DNA of 9,519 nucleotides, from contig DUHJ01000222.1 in the NCBI GenBank assembly GCA_013330925.1, positions 1 through 9,519 on the forward strand, written 5' to 3'. Origin of the DNA: Candidatus Poseidoniaceae archaeon (GTDB lineage Archaea > Thermoplasmatota > Poseidoniia > Poseidoniales > Poseidoniaceae). Shown here piece by piece: positions 1 through 6,057 of this stretch; position 1 is the first letter of the stretch; every line of letters starts with the position of its first letter. The notes beneath the pieces are model-generated. The model was not told where the DNA came from, searched no databases, and worked only from the letters and a program-made list of their open reading frames with translations. Made by a program: the position numbers and the translations under genes.

Positions 1-1077
1 AAGGAGTACATCGCACGTGGGACGTACATCTTCCCACCACAACCAAGCATGCGTTTGATCAGTGACATCTTCGAGCATTGTGCTGAACACGTCCCGCGAT
101 GGAACACCATCAGCATCTCCGGTTATCACATCAGGGAAGCCGGTTCAACGGCGGCCCAAGAGTTGTCCTTCACGTTGGCCAACGCTTTGCAATACGTCGA
201 TGATGCCATCGCACGCGGTCTCGACGTGGATGCATTTGCTCCTCGCTTGTCGTTCTTCTTCAATTGCCATAATGATTTCTTCGAGGAAGTGGCGAAGTTC
301 AGGGCTGCCCGTGTTCTCTGGCACGATTTGATGACCGAACGGTACGCGCCCAAGCACCCAAAATCATCGATGCTCCGCTTCCATACCCAAGTTGCGGGTG
401 TTTCCCTCACCGCCCAACAGCCCTTGAACAACATTGCGCGCGTCACGATTCAAGCCCTGGCAGCGGTCTGTGGAGGCACCCAATCCTTGCACACCAATTC
501 CTACGACGAGGCACTTGGCTTGCCGACAGAAGCCTCGGCCACGGTGGCCCTCCGCACCCAGCAGATCATTGCAGAAGAGTCCGGTGCGGCGGACGTGGTC
601 GATCCACTTGGTGGATCTTACCACGTTGAACGGCTGACGTCCATGATGGTCGATGAAGTCAAGAATGAACTCGACATCATTGCAGGAAAAGGTGGCGCCC
701 TGAAAGCGGTCGAAGCAGGCTATCAGCAGCGGGAAATCCACAAGGCTGCCTTCGCACATCAACGGTCGTTGGAGACCGGCACGCGACACATCGTGGGCGT
801 GAACGTCCACACGATGGAAGAATCGACGTCACCTCCTGTGCAAACGATTGACGCTGATTTGGCCAAAGCTCAGGAGGCTCGACTCAAGAAGGTTCGAAGC
901 CGACGTGATCAGCCTCGAGTTGAACTGGCGCTCACCGCCCTCAGGAACGGGGCTTCGGGAACATCGAACCTGATGCCCTTGGTGCTTGAAGCCGTCCGGT
1001 CAGAGGCCACCGTGGGTGAGATTTGCGGCGTGCTTCGTGACGTGTTCGGTGAGTACACACCACCAAGTGGATTTTGA
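1..1077 (+). CDS. mcmA1: Methylmalonyl-CoA mutase large subunit, catalytic domain, C-terminal part (5' truncated by the window edge)
   Basis: The frame is open from base 1; the ATG at 49 is internal, because the codons before it encode the conserved KEYIARGTYIFPPQPSMR stretch. The visible 358 residues are the C-terminal two thirds or so of a B12-dependent acyl-CoA mutase large subunit (usual length a little over 500 aa). Recognisable blocks are SISGYHIREAGS, NCHNDFFEEVAKFRAARVLW, HTQVAGVSLTAQQPLNNI, GGTQSLHTNSYDEALGLP and DVVDPLGGSYHVERLT. The protein ends after a charged linker and a short C-terminal segment (VGEICGVLRDVFGEY) without the cobalamin-binding domain (DxHxxG), so it is the two-subunit type whose B12 subunit is encoded elsewhere. 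The family interconverts methylmalonyl-CoA and succinyl-CoA in the cytoplasm. The epimerase gene directly downstream supports methylmalonyl-CoA over isobutyryl-CoA as substrate, though sequence alone does not prove this. Confidence 0.93.
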   Translation, partial: KEYIARGTYIFPPQPSMRLISDIFEHCAEHVPRWNTISISGYHIREAGSTAAQELSFTLANALQYVDDAIARGLDVDAFAPRLSFFFNCHNDFFEEVAKFRAARVLWHDLMTERYAPKHPKSSMLRFHTQVAGVSLTAQQPLNNIARVTIQALAAVCGGTQSLHTNSYDEALGLPTEASATVALRTQQIIAEESGAADVVDPLGGSYHVERLTSMMVDEVKNELDIIAGKGGALKAVEAGYQQREIHKAAFAHQRSLETGTRHIVGVNVHTMEESTSPPVQTIDADLAKAQEARLKKVRSRRDQPRVELALTALRNGASGTSNLMPLVLEAVRSEATVGEICGVLRDVFGEYTPPSGF

Positions 1078-1086
1078 GGGATGATC

Positions 1087-1524
1087 ATGACGTTTGGACC
1101 GATTACGCTCGATCACATTGGGGTCGCTGCACCGCTTCTTGACACGGCCGCTCCATTTTGGACCCTCCTGGGACTCGTCCAAGGTGATCACGACGAACGG
1201 GTCGAAGACCAAGGCGTTGTGACCCGATTCTTTGCCACCAATGACCAAGGGACGCGACCTCCAGCTCGCATCGAATTGTTGGAACCGACCGGTCCAGACA
1301 CGCCCATCGGACGCTTCCTTGAACGCCGTGGGCCGGGCGTTCAACAGGTCTGTTTCCGTGTCGGTGATTTGGACGGTTTGATCCGCCACCTTATGGAGAA
1401 CGGCGTGAGGATGATTGACGAAACACCTCGCCAAGGGGCAGGAGGCATGCGCATTGCCTTTGTCCATCCCAAATCCACCGGCGGCGTGCTGGTTGAATTG
1501 GCCAGCCCCGGCCACGGAGCGTGA
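1087..1524 (+). CDS. mce: Methylmalonyl-CoA epimerase (VOC superfamily), 145 aa
   Basis: This glyoxalase/VOC-fold protein would convert (S)- to (R)-methylmalonyl-CoA for the mutase encoded just upstream. The two typical half-domains are visible: LDHIGVAAP at the N-terminus with metal-ligand candidate H10, and a second module ending in GGMRIAFVHPKSTGGVLVEL with ligand candidate E137. The block TPIGRFLERRGPG is highly typical of the epimerase. One oddity: where the family normally reads GxGxHH followed by hydrophobics, this protein has Q86-Q87, so a usual metal-ligand histidine is Gln. I chose the ATG at 1087 because GAGG at 1076-1079, overlapping the mutase stop codon, lies 7 nt before it. The in-frame ATG at 1081 would leave only 1 nt. 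The gene is translationally coupled to the mutase. Confidence 0.9.
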   Translation: MTFGPITLDHIGVAAPLLDTAAPFWTLLGLVQGDHDERVEDQGVVTRFFATNDQGTRPPARIELLEPTGPDTPIGRFLERRGPGVQQVCFRVGDLDGLIRHLMENGVRMIDETPRQGAGGMRIAFVHPKSTGGVLVELASPGHGA

Positions 1525-2291
1525 GCACCAACATGCCAGACGAGGTGCCGTTGGTGACGTTGGACAAGGTCAGCAAGCAATTCGGTGACGTGCATGCACT
1601 GGATGGCGTCACGACCACGATCGATCGTCACACAAGCACGGCCTTGATTGGTGGAAACGGCGCTGGGAAAACCACCCTCCTACGGATTCTTGCAGGCGTG
1701 TACCGTCCAAGCGAAGGCTCCGCAACTTTTGCTGACGGCGATTTGACGTTGCATCGACGAAGAATTGGCGTCATGACAGAATCAACCGGCCTGCACCTCC
1801 GGTTGACCGCTTGGGAGAACATACGGTTCCACGCCAGGCTGTTCGGAATTGACGACGGCCTTGCCCGGTCCCGCAGTGAATCACTTGCGCTACGGTTGGG
1901 ACTTGGGGCAGCCCTCGACCGACGGACAGAAGGCTTTAGCCGTGGCATGCGGCAGAAGACGGCCTTGATTCGGTCGTTGGTGCACGAACCTGAGTTGCTG
2001 TTGCTCGATGAACCGACGGCTGGCCTGGACATCACCAGTGCCCGGGCGGTTCGTGCCCTCATCGAATCCTTGGTGGAAGACGGACGTGGCGTCGTTTGGT
2101 CCACCCACGACCTGACTGCAGCAACGATCTGCGACCGGGCTATGGTCATGCACAACGGCCACCTCGTCGCGGACGGCCAAGTCGGGCAATTGCTCGTTGA
2201 CCATGACGCAGACGGCTTGGAGGCGCTCTACCTTCGCCTTACCAAAGAAGCAACGCGTGAATTCAAGGCAGGAATGGAGGTGTTGCCTTGA
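1521..2291 (+). CDS. ABC transporter ATP-binding protein, NatA/CcmA-like exporter type
   Basis: A single 256-aa nucleotide-binding domain with the full set of motifs: Walker A GGNGAGKTT (residues 44-52), signature FSRGMRQ (139-145), Walker B plus D-loop LLLLDEPTAGLD (159-170) and the H-loop STHDL (194-198). It would hydrolyse ATP on the cytoplasmic face for the permease encoded immediately downstream. The Q-loop region reads IGVMTESTGL (82-91), the form seen in NatA and drug/sodium-export ATPases. The start is taken as GTG 1521, whose GTGA overlaps the epimerase stop codon. An in-frame ATG at 1533 is the alternative; GGAG at 1516-1519 is not ideally spaced for either. The substrate cannot be read from the sequence. 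Confidence 0.93.
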   Translation: MSTNMPDEVPLVTLDKVSKQFGDVHALDGVTTTIDRHTSTALIGGNGAGKTTLLRILAGVYRPSEGSATFADGDLTLHRRRIGVMTESTGLHLRLTAWENIRFHARLFGIDDGLARSRSESLALRLGLGAALDRRTEGFSRGMRQKTALIRSLVHEPELLLLDEPTAGLDITSARAVRALIESLVEDGRGVVWSTHDLTAATICDRAMVMHNGHLVADGQVGQLLVDHDADGLEALYLRLTKEATREFKAGMEVLP

Positions 2292-3481
2292 GTGCAATGA
2301 AGCGAATCACCACCATCGCACATCGCGAGTTGGTGGACTTTGCTCGGGATTGGCGGACCATTCTGACGATGATGCTCGTACCGCTTCTCCTCTTTCCATT
2401 GCTGTTCATCGGCCTCCCCTTGGTCATCGGTGGTGAAGCACAGGAATTGGCAGCCACCGAGGTGAAGGTGCTGGTCCGTGGTGACGATGTTCCGACCGAC
2501 TTCCTCGACCTTTTGGAAAACAGGACCGTTGAAGTCATCCCTGGTCCTGCGGTGTCCAACCACAGCGTTGACGATCAGGCCGTACGAAACGGATCGCTTC
2601 ACATGGTCGTCCAATGGAACCTTAGCGGAGAAGTCCACGAGGTGCACTTGCGTCATCTGTCAACGTCCAGTTTGAGTGCTGATGCAAGGCAACGTGTCCT
2701 GCTTTCCCTGTCGGAATGGGAATCCATTGAACGTGAGCAGCGGGTGAGCGAGGCTGGTCTCAATGCATCCACGACGCTGAATCCTCTTCGTATCGATCCA
2801 GCGTCAGAAGATCTGGCCTCTGAAGGTGAAGTGCAAGGGTGGCTGTTGTCCTCCTTCATCCCACTGATCTTGACCATGTGGGTGGTGACAAGTGCCATCC
2901 AGCCCTCCATCGACATGACCGCAGGCGAGCGGGAGCGTGGTTCCCTCGAAGCCCTGCTCTGCGCACCCGTACGACGTTGGGAATTGCTTGCTGGAAAATG
3001 GGCGGCAGTGTCCACCATTGTCCTTATCGGCGTGTTGTTGCAACTTGGCGGGTTGATGTTTGCCCTGACCTTCCTCGCCGGCCCATCGCTTCTGTCCACA
3101 CCAGACGTGGGTGCATTCGCCCTTGTGTTGTTGACCGTCGCCGTGTTCGCCTTCTCGGTGATGGTCGTCGCGAGCGAACTGGCCCTGGCCATCCGTTCAA
3201 AATCCGTCAAAGAAGCCGGCGCATTGCTGGCGCCTGCCAGCCTTGCGGTCATCGTCCCAGCCGTTTTGGTTCAAGTGATCAACCTCGATGGCGTCGAGGC
3301 ATTTTGGTTCGCGGTCCCCGTGGTGAACGTCTTGTTGGCCATGCGGGAATTGTTGCTGAACCAAGTTGACCCCGTGCACACCCTGATTTGGTTGTCCACC
3401 ACGGCCACGTACACTGCATTGGCCCTTTGGTATGCCCAACGGCAATTCAACCGTGAGGACTTGGTTCTGAGTCCTTCGTGA
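2288..3481 (+). CDS. ABC-2 type transporter permease, NatB-like
   Basis: This 397-aa membrane protein has the classical NatB layout. There is one N-terminal helix (about residues 24-48), a large extracytoplasmic domain (about 50-183), then a cluster of about five or six helices (186-205, 238-263, 274-299, 311-332, 338-352, 365-383). The cytoplasmic coupling segment TAGERERGSLEALLCAPVRR (211-230) is the family hallmark. The outer domain holds five N-X-S/T sequons (N78, N91, N101, N111, N159), consistent with exposure to archaeal N-glycosylation. A TTG start at 2288 is supported by GGAGG at 2276-2280, 7 nt upstream, and by a TTGA overlap with the ATPase stop codon; the ATG at 2297 lies too far from that site. 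It pairs with the upstream ATPase as an exporter of unknown substrate (Na+ or a small molecule in characterised relatives). Confidence 0.9.
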   Translation: MSAMKRITTIAHRELVDFARDWRTILTMMLVPLLLFPLLFIGLPLVIGGEAQELAATEVKVLVRGDDVPTDFLDLLENRTVEVIPGPAVSNHSVDDQAVRNGSLHMVVQWNLSGEVHEVHLRHLSTSSLSADARQRVLLSLSEWESIEREQRVSEAGLNASTTLNPLRIDPASEDLASEGEVQGWLLSSFIPLILTMWVVTSAIQPSIDMTAGERERGSLEALLCAPVRRWELLAGKWAAVSTIVLIGVLLQLGGLMFALTFLAGPSLLSTPDVGAFALVLLTVAVFAFSVMVVASELALAIRSKSVKEAGALLAPASLAVIVPAVLVQVINLDGVEAFWFAVPVVNVLLAMRELLLNQVDPVHTLIWLSTTATYTALALWYAQRQFNREDLVLSPS

Positions 3482-3488
3482 ATCGCAG

Positions 3489-3509
3489 GCGAATACTCTA
3501 AGAATACTC
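3489..3509 (+). promoter_or_regulatory. Candidate promoter/operator with direct repeat GAATACTC x2
   Basis: The only gap between the exporter genes and the preQ0 operon is 44 bp. It contains the AT-richest local stretch and two perfect copies of GAATACTC (3491-3498 and 3502-3509), 11 bp apart, about one helical turn. This lies 17-35 nt before the ATG at 3526, where a TATA element would sit for a leaderless or near-leaderless transcript. No Shine-Dalgarno sequence precedes that ATG, which fits leaderless initiation. No strong consensus TATA is visible, so the promoter role is inferred. Confidence 0.4.
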
Positions 3510-3525
3510 GACTCGACCCAAGGCC

Positions 3526-3702
3526 ATGCCGAAGGTGTCGTTGGACATGCCCATGGAACTCAAAACGGACCTTGAGCGCCATGTTGGCGATGAAGGAAAG
3601 TTCGTCAGTCTGGCGGACGCCATTCGGACGGCCTGCAGAAAGATGCTGGATCATTTGGATGACGTTGATCGACGTGCCGGCCGACGTGGAGGTGAGGCGT
3701 GA
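3526..3702 (+). CDS. Small ribbon-helix-helix (CopG/Arc-like) DNA-binding protein, 58 aa
   Basis: An ATG-to-TGA frame of 58 codons, missed by the supplied gene calls because of its size. The N-terminus PKVSLDMPMELKTDLERHV has the alternating strand followed by a helix typical of the RHH fold. It is followed by FVSLADAIRTACRKMLDHL, which matches the second RHH helix (family pattern roughly S-x-x-D/E-A-I-R-x-A). The C-terminus is a short Arg/Gly-rich tail (DRRAGRRGGEA). RHH proteins are dimeric repressors that bind short repeated sites. As the first gene of the operon, with its stop (TGA 3700-3702) overlapping the folE ATG and a direct repeat just upstream, it is a plausible autoregulator of preQ0 synthesis. 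The fold call is fairly safe; the regulatory role is inferred. Confidence 0.75.
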   Translation: MPKVSLDMPMELKTDLERHVGDEGKFVSLADAIRTACRKMLDHLDDVDRRAGRRGGEA

Positions 3703-4271
3703 TGGTCAACAAAGACGAAGCTGAACGGGCGGTTCGCACCTTGCTCCGCTACCTCGAGGGCGATGAAGGTCGTGAAGGTACGGAACGCACACCCGAACGC
3801 GTCATCGAAGCATGGGATGAAATCTTCTCGGGCTACCAAGGCGACGCATCCTCCATCCTCACGGCCACCTTCAACGGAGAAGGGTACGATGGAATTGTGC
3901 TTCTGAGCAACATCGAATTCCACAGCACTTGCGAACACCATCTCCAACCGTTTTCTGGCCATGCGCACGTGGCCTACATTCCTGTTGAACGAATCGTTGG
4001 CATCAGCAAATTGGCCCGGTTGGTCGACCTTCATGCACGACGGTTGCAGAATCAGGAACGCATCACCAAGTCCATCGCCGACGACCTCGAATCGCACCTC
4101 CAACCGCTCGGCTCCGCCGTCATCCTGGAAGCACATCATGGATGCATGCGTTGCCGTGGGGTCATGAAGCAGAATGCGACCATGACCACGAGTGCCATGC
4201 GTGGCGTCTTCTTCGAAAAAGCAGAAGCGAGGGCCGAAGTCATGCAATTGATTCGAAGGGCCGACCCCTGA
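3702..4271 (+). CDS. folE: GTP cyclohydrolase I (type IA, FolE)
   Basis: A 189-aa protein that would convert GTP to 7,8-dihydroneopterin triphosphate, the first step toward preQ0. Family landmarks are ERTPERVIEAWDEIFSGY (28-45), NIEFHSTCEHHLQPF (70-84), VGISKLARLVDLHARRLQNQ (99-118) and HHGCMRCRGV (145-154). Zinc-ligand candidates C77, H80 and C148 and the catalytic H79/H146 positions are all present, so the enzyme looks active. The start is ATG 3702, in a TGATG overlap with the preceding RHH gene, with GGAGGTGA at 3688-3695; GTG 3699 is an alternative adding one residue. Many archaea use the unrelated MptA/FolE2 type instead, so a bacterial-like FolE may reflect an old transfer. Its position next to queE, queC and queD assigns it to deazapurine rather than folate synthesis, although both uses are possible. 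Confidence 0.96.
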   Translation: MVNKDEAERAVRTLLRYLEGDEGREGTERTPERVIEAWDEIFSGYQGDASSILTATFNGEGYDGIVLLSNIEFHSTCEHHLQPFSGHAHVAYIPVERIVGISKLARLVDLHARRLQNQERITKSIADDLESHLQPLGSAVILEAHHGCMRCRGVMKQNATMTTSAMRGVFFEKAEARAEVMQLIRRADP

Positions 4272-4280
4272 GGTGATGAC

Positions 4281-4877
4281 CTGACCACGTACCCCATCGT
4301 CGAAATATTCCACTCCGTGCAAGGAGAGGGGTTTCATGCTGGACTGCCCCACGTGTTTGTCCGCTTTGGCAACTGCAACCTTCGATGTTCGTGGTGCGAT
4401 ACGGATTTCCTCACCTACGATGAGGTGCACATCGACGACATCGTGGAACGCGTGTTGGCGTTTGGATGCAATCGCGTGATTTTCACCGGCGGAGAGCCGG
4501 CCCTACAGGACCTCCAAACGATCGGCAAACGCCTCAAGGATGCTGGGTGCACCTTGTCCATTGAAACAAACGGAACCGTGGCCGTGGACCCGATCATCGA
4601 TTAGGTGTGTGTATCTCCAAAAGACCAGGTGTATCCAGACGTCGCCATTCGCCAAAGGGAGGGTGATGAATTGAAGGTGGTCTACGTTGGGCAAGACCTC
4701 GCCATGTACGACGAACTGCGGAACGGTTTCACGCACCACTTTTTGCAACCCTGCTACATCGATACCTCCTCCGTTGAAGACAACGGTCGTTCCTTTGCCG
4801 ACGTCGAATCGATCGTCAAGGCAGCACCAGGATGGAGGCTCTCCCTCCAGACCCACAAATGGATGGGTGTCGACTGA
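4281..4877 (+). pseudogene. queE: 7-carboxy-7-deazaguanine synthase QueE, interrupted by an in-frame TAG (pseudogene or recoded)
   Basis: A radical SAM enzyme converting CPH4 to 7-carboxy-7-deazaguanine. One continuous frame of 198 codons holds the whole family signature: VEIFHSVQGEGFHAG (7-21), the 4Fe-4S motif CNLRCSWC (C32, C36, C39), FTGGEPALQ, and a C-terminal half beginning VCVSPKDQVYPDV. Codon 108 is TAG (4602-4604), between PIID and VCVSPK, where relatives typically carry Trp or another aromatic; TGG to TAG is one transition. The frame is otherwise intact on both sides. It has no ATG or GTG at the expected N-terminus. CTG 4281 fits best, 7 nt after GAGG within GAGGTGAT (4270-4277) and just upstream of the first conserved residues. 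GTG 4317 would cut into the conserved S-x-Q-G-E-G motif. The 3' end overlaps queC by 1 nt. It could be a recent pseudogene, a read-through gene or a sequence error. Confidence 0.85.
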
Positions 4878-5665
4878 TGATCCCGCCTGCCGTGATGGCA
4901 CTCTCGGGTGGCATGGACTCCACGTGCCTCCTTCTTCGCCTGCTCAAAGAGGGACATCACGTCACGGCCTTGGGCATTGATTACGGTCAGCGGCACAGTA
5001 GGGAATTGGAATTGGCCCAACGCAACGTGACGCATTTGCAAGCGCTTGGCCACCACGTGACGTTCGATCTTGTGGATCTACGTAGCGCGATGGCCACCCT
5101 TGATTCCTCCCTGACCAATCACGCATCGGTCATGCCCGAGGGCCATTATGCAGAGGAACAAATGAAGCAAACCGTGGTACCGAATCGGAACGCCATCTTC
5201 AGTTCCTTGCTGTTTGCCACCGCCCTCAGCCTGTCAAAGGAACACGCCGGTCAAGCAAGGATTGCCCTTGGCGTGCACAGCGGAGATCATGCCATTTATC
5301 CCGATTGCAGGCCCGAATTTTATGCCGCCATCGAACACGCGTTCAAAGTGGGGAATTGGGACGCAGAGCACGTGAACTTCGACTTGCCCTACCTCCACAA
5401 GGACAAAGCGGGCATCCTTGCCGATGGATTGGAATCTTGCAAAGCCCTTGGCCTGGATTTCGACGAGGTCTTGGGCAACACCCTGACCTCCTATGCTCCC
5501 GATGAACAAGGACGATCACTCGGAACCACAGGATCGGACGTCGAGCGCGTCCTTGCCTTCCATGACATCGGCCGAATCGATCCGATCGAATACGTGAAGC
5601 CGTGGGACGAGGTCTTGGCCAATGCCTTGGCGTTGAGGAAAGCACACGAAGGGGATGCTTCATGA
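4877..5665 (+). CDS. queC: 7-cyano-7-deazaguanine synthase QueC with a degenerate zinc site
   Basis: A 262-aa ATP-dependent PP-loop amidating enzyme that converts 7-carboxy-7-deazaguanine to preQ0. Visible motifs are the PP-loop ALSGGMDST (8-16), ALGIDYGQRHSRELE, VVPNRNAIFSSLL and the highly typical GVHSGDHAIYPDCRPEF. In the C-terminal region the family has an S-C-Y element and then GxxCGxCxxCxxRxxAF carrying the zinc cysteines. Here the aligned stretch reads TSY and GRSLGTTGSDVERVLAF, so the four Cys positions become S205, L215, T218 and D221 while the flanking G, G, R, A and F residues are kept. There is no Cys after C189. ATG 4877 overlaps the queE stop (TGATG) and leads directly into the conserved core; an upstream in-frame ATG at 4832 lies inside queE. 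It may still act in preQ0 synthesis, or on a related substrate. Confidence 0.92.
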   Translation: MIPPAVMALSGGMDSTCLLLRLLKEGHHVTALGIDYGQRHSRELELAQRNVTHLQALGHHVTFDLVDLRSAMATLDSSLTNHASVMPEGHYAEEQMKQTVVPNRNAIFSSLLFATALSLSKEHAGQARIALGVHSGDHAIYPDCRPEFYAAIEHAFKVGNWDAEHVNFDLPYLHKDKAGILADGLESCKALGLDFDEVLGNTLTSYAPDEQGRSLGTTGSDVERVLAFHDIGRIDPIEYVKPWDEVLANALALRKAHEGDAS

Positions 5666-6057
5666 CGTCCAAGACAGAATCTGAATGGCGGGAGATCCTC
5701 TCTCCGCTCGCCTTCCACGTGACCCGCGAGGGCGGTACAGAGCGACCGTATACGGGTGCCTTGCTTGGAGAAACCCGTGCAGGCGTCTACAGGTGTGTGT
5801 GTTGCGAGCATCCGCTCTTCCGCTCAGAATCGAAGTTCCACAGCGGCTGCGGTTGGCCGGCCTTCCACACCGAGGAAGCGCAAGCCAACATCGTCCGTAT
5901 CGAAGATAGGTCGCATGGCATGGTCAGGGTGGAGGTCCGATGCTCGGTGTGCGACGCGCATCTCGGACATGTGTTCAACGATGGACCGCGGAAGCACGGC
6001 GGAGAACGCTATTGCATCAATTCCGTGTGCCTGACGTTTGAGGAGGACGAAGCATGA
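5662..6057 (+). CDS. msrB: Peptide-methionine (R)-S-oxide reductase MsrB
   Basis: A 131-aa MsrB that reduces methionine-R-sulfoxide in proteins. The structural zinc pairs are present (C45/C48 in YRCVCCEHPLF and C94/C97 in RCSVCDAHLGHVF), as are the core SGCGWPAF (61-68) and the catalytic Cys C118 in GERYCINSV (114-122), with H103 and N120 of the active site. Length and motifs are complete, so it looks functional. ATG 5662 overlaps the queC stop codon (ATGA), and its own stop overlaps the queD start (ATGA), so it is translated within the preQ0 operon. It has no known chemical role in deazapurine synthesis. The association could be protective, since the neighbouring QueE is an oxygen-sensitive Fe-S enzyme, or merely positional. 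Confidence 0.95.
   Translation: MTSKTESEWREILSPLAFHVTREGGTERPYTGALLGETRAGVYRCVCCEHPLFRSESKFHSGCGWPAFHTEEAQANIVRIEDRSHGMVRVEVRCSVCDAHLGHVFNDGPRKHGGERYCINSVCLTFEEDEA

Noticed and set aside
364..810. 148-codon minus-strand frame inside the mutase gene
   Set aside because: Shadow of the mutase; no recognisable domain and no ribosome-binding site logic.
3482..3525. preQ0/preQ1 riboswitch ahead of the que operon
   Set aside because: The 44-bp gap is too short for a leader aptamer, and the likely transcript is leaderless.
3651..4430. 259-codon open frame on the minus strand across folE and the start of queE
   Set aside because: It is antisense to convincingly identified genes and its translation shows no family motifs. 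Long shadow frames are expected opposite GC-rich coding sequence.
4602..4604. Pyrrolysine insertion in QueE
   Set aside because: No pyl genes are in the window, queD ends properly at a TAG, and the family residue here is normally aromatic. Kept only as a hypothesis to test, not a call.
4605..4877. Independent 90-aa gene starting at GTG 4605
   Set aside because: It is the in-frame C-terminal half of QueE, with no ribosome-binding site ahead of the GTG. It is better described as part of the interrupted queE.
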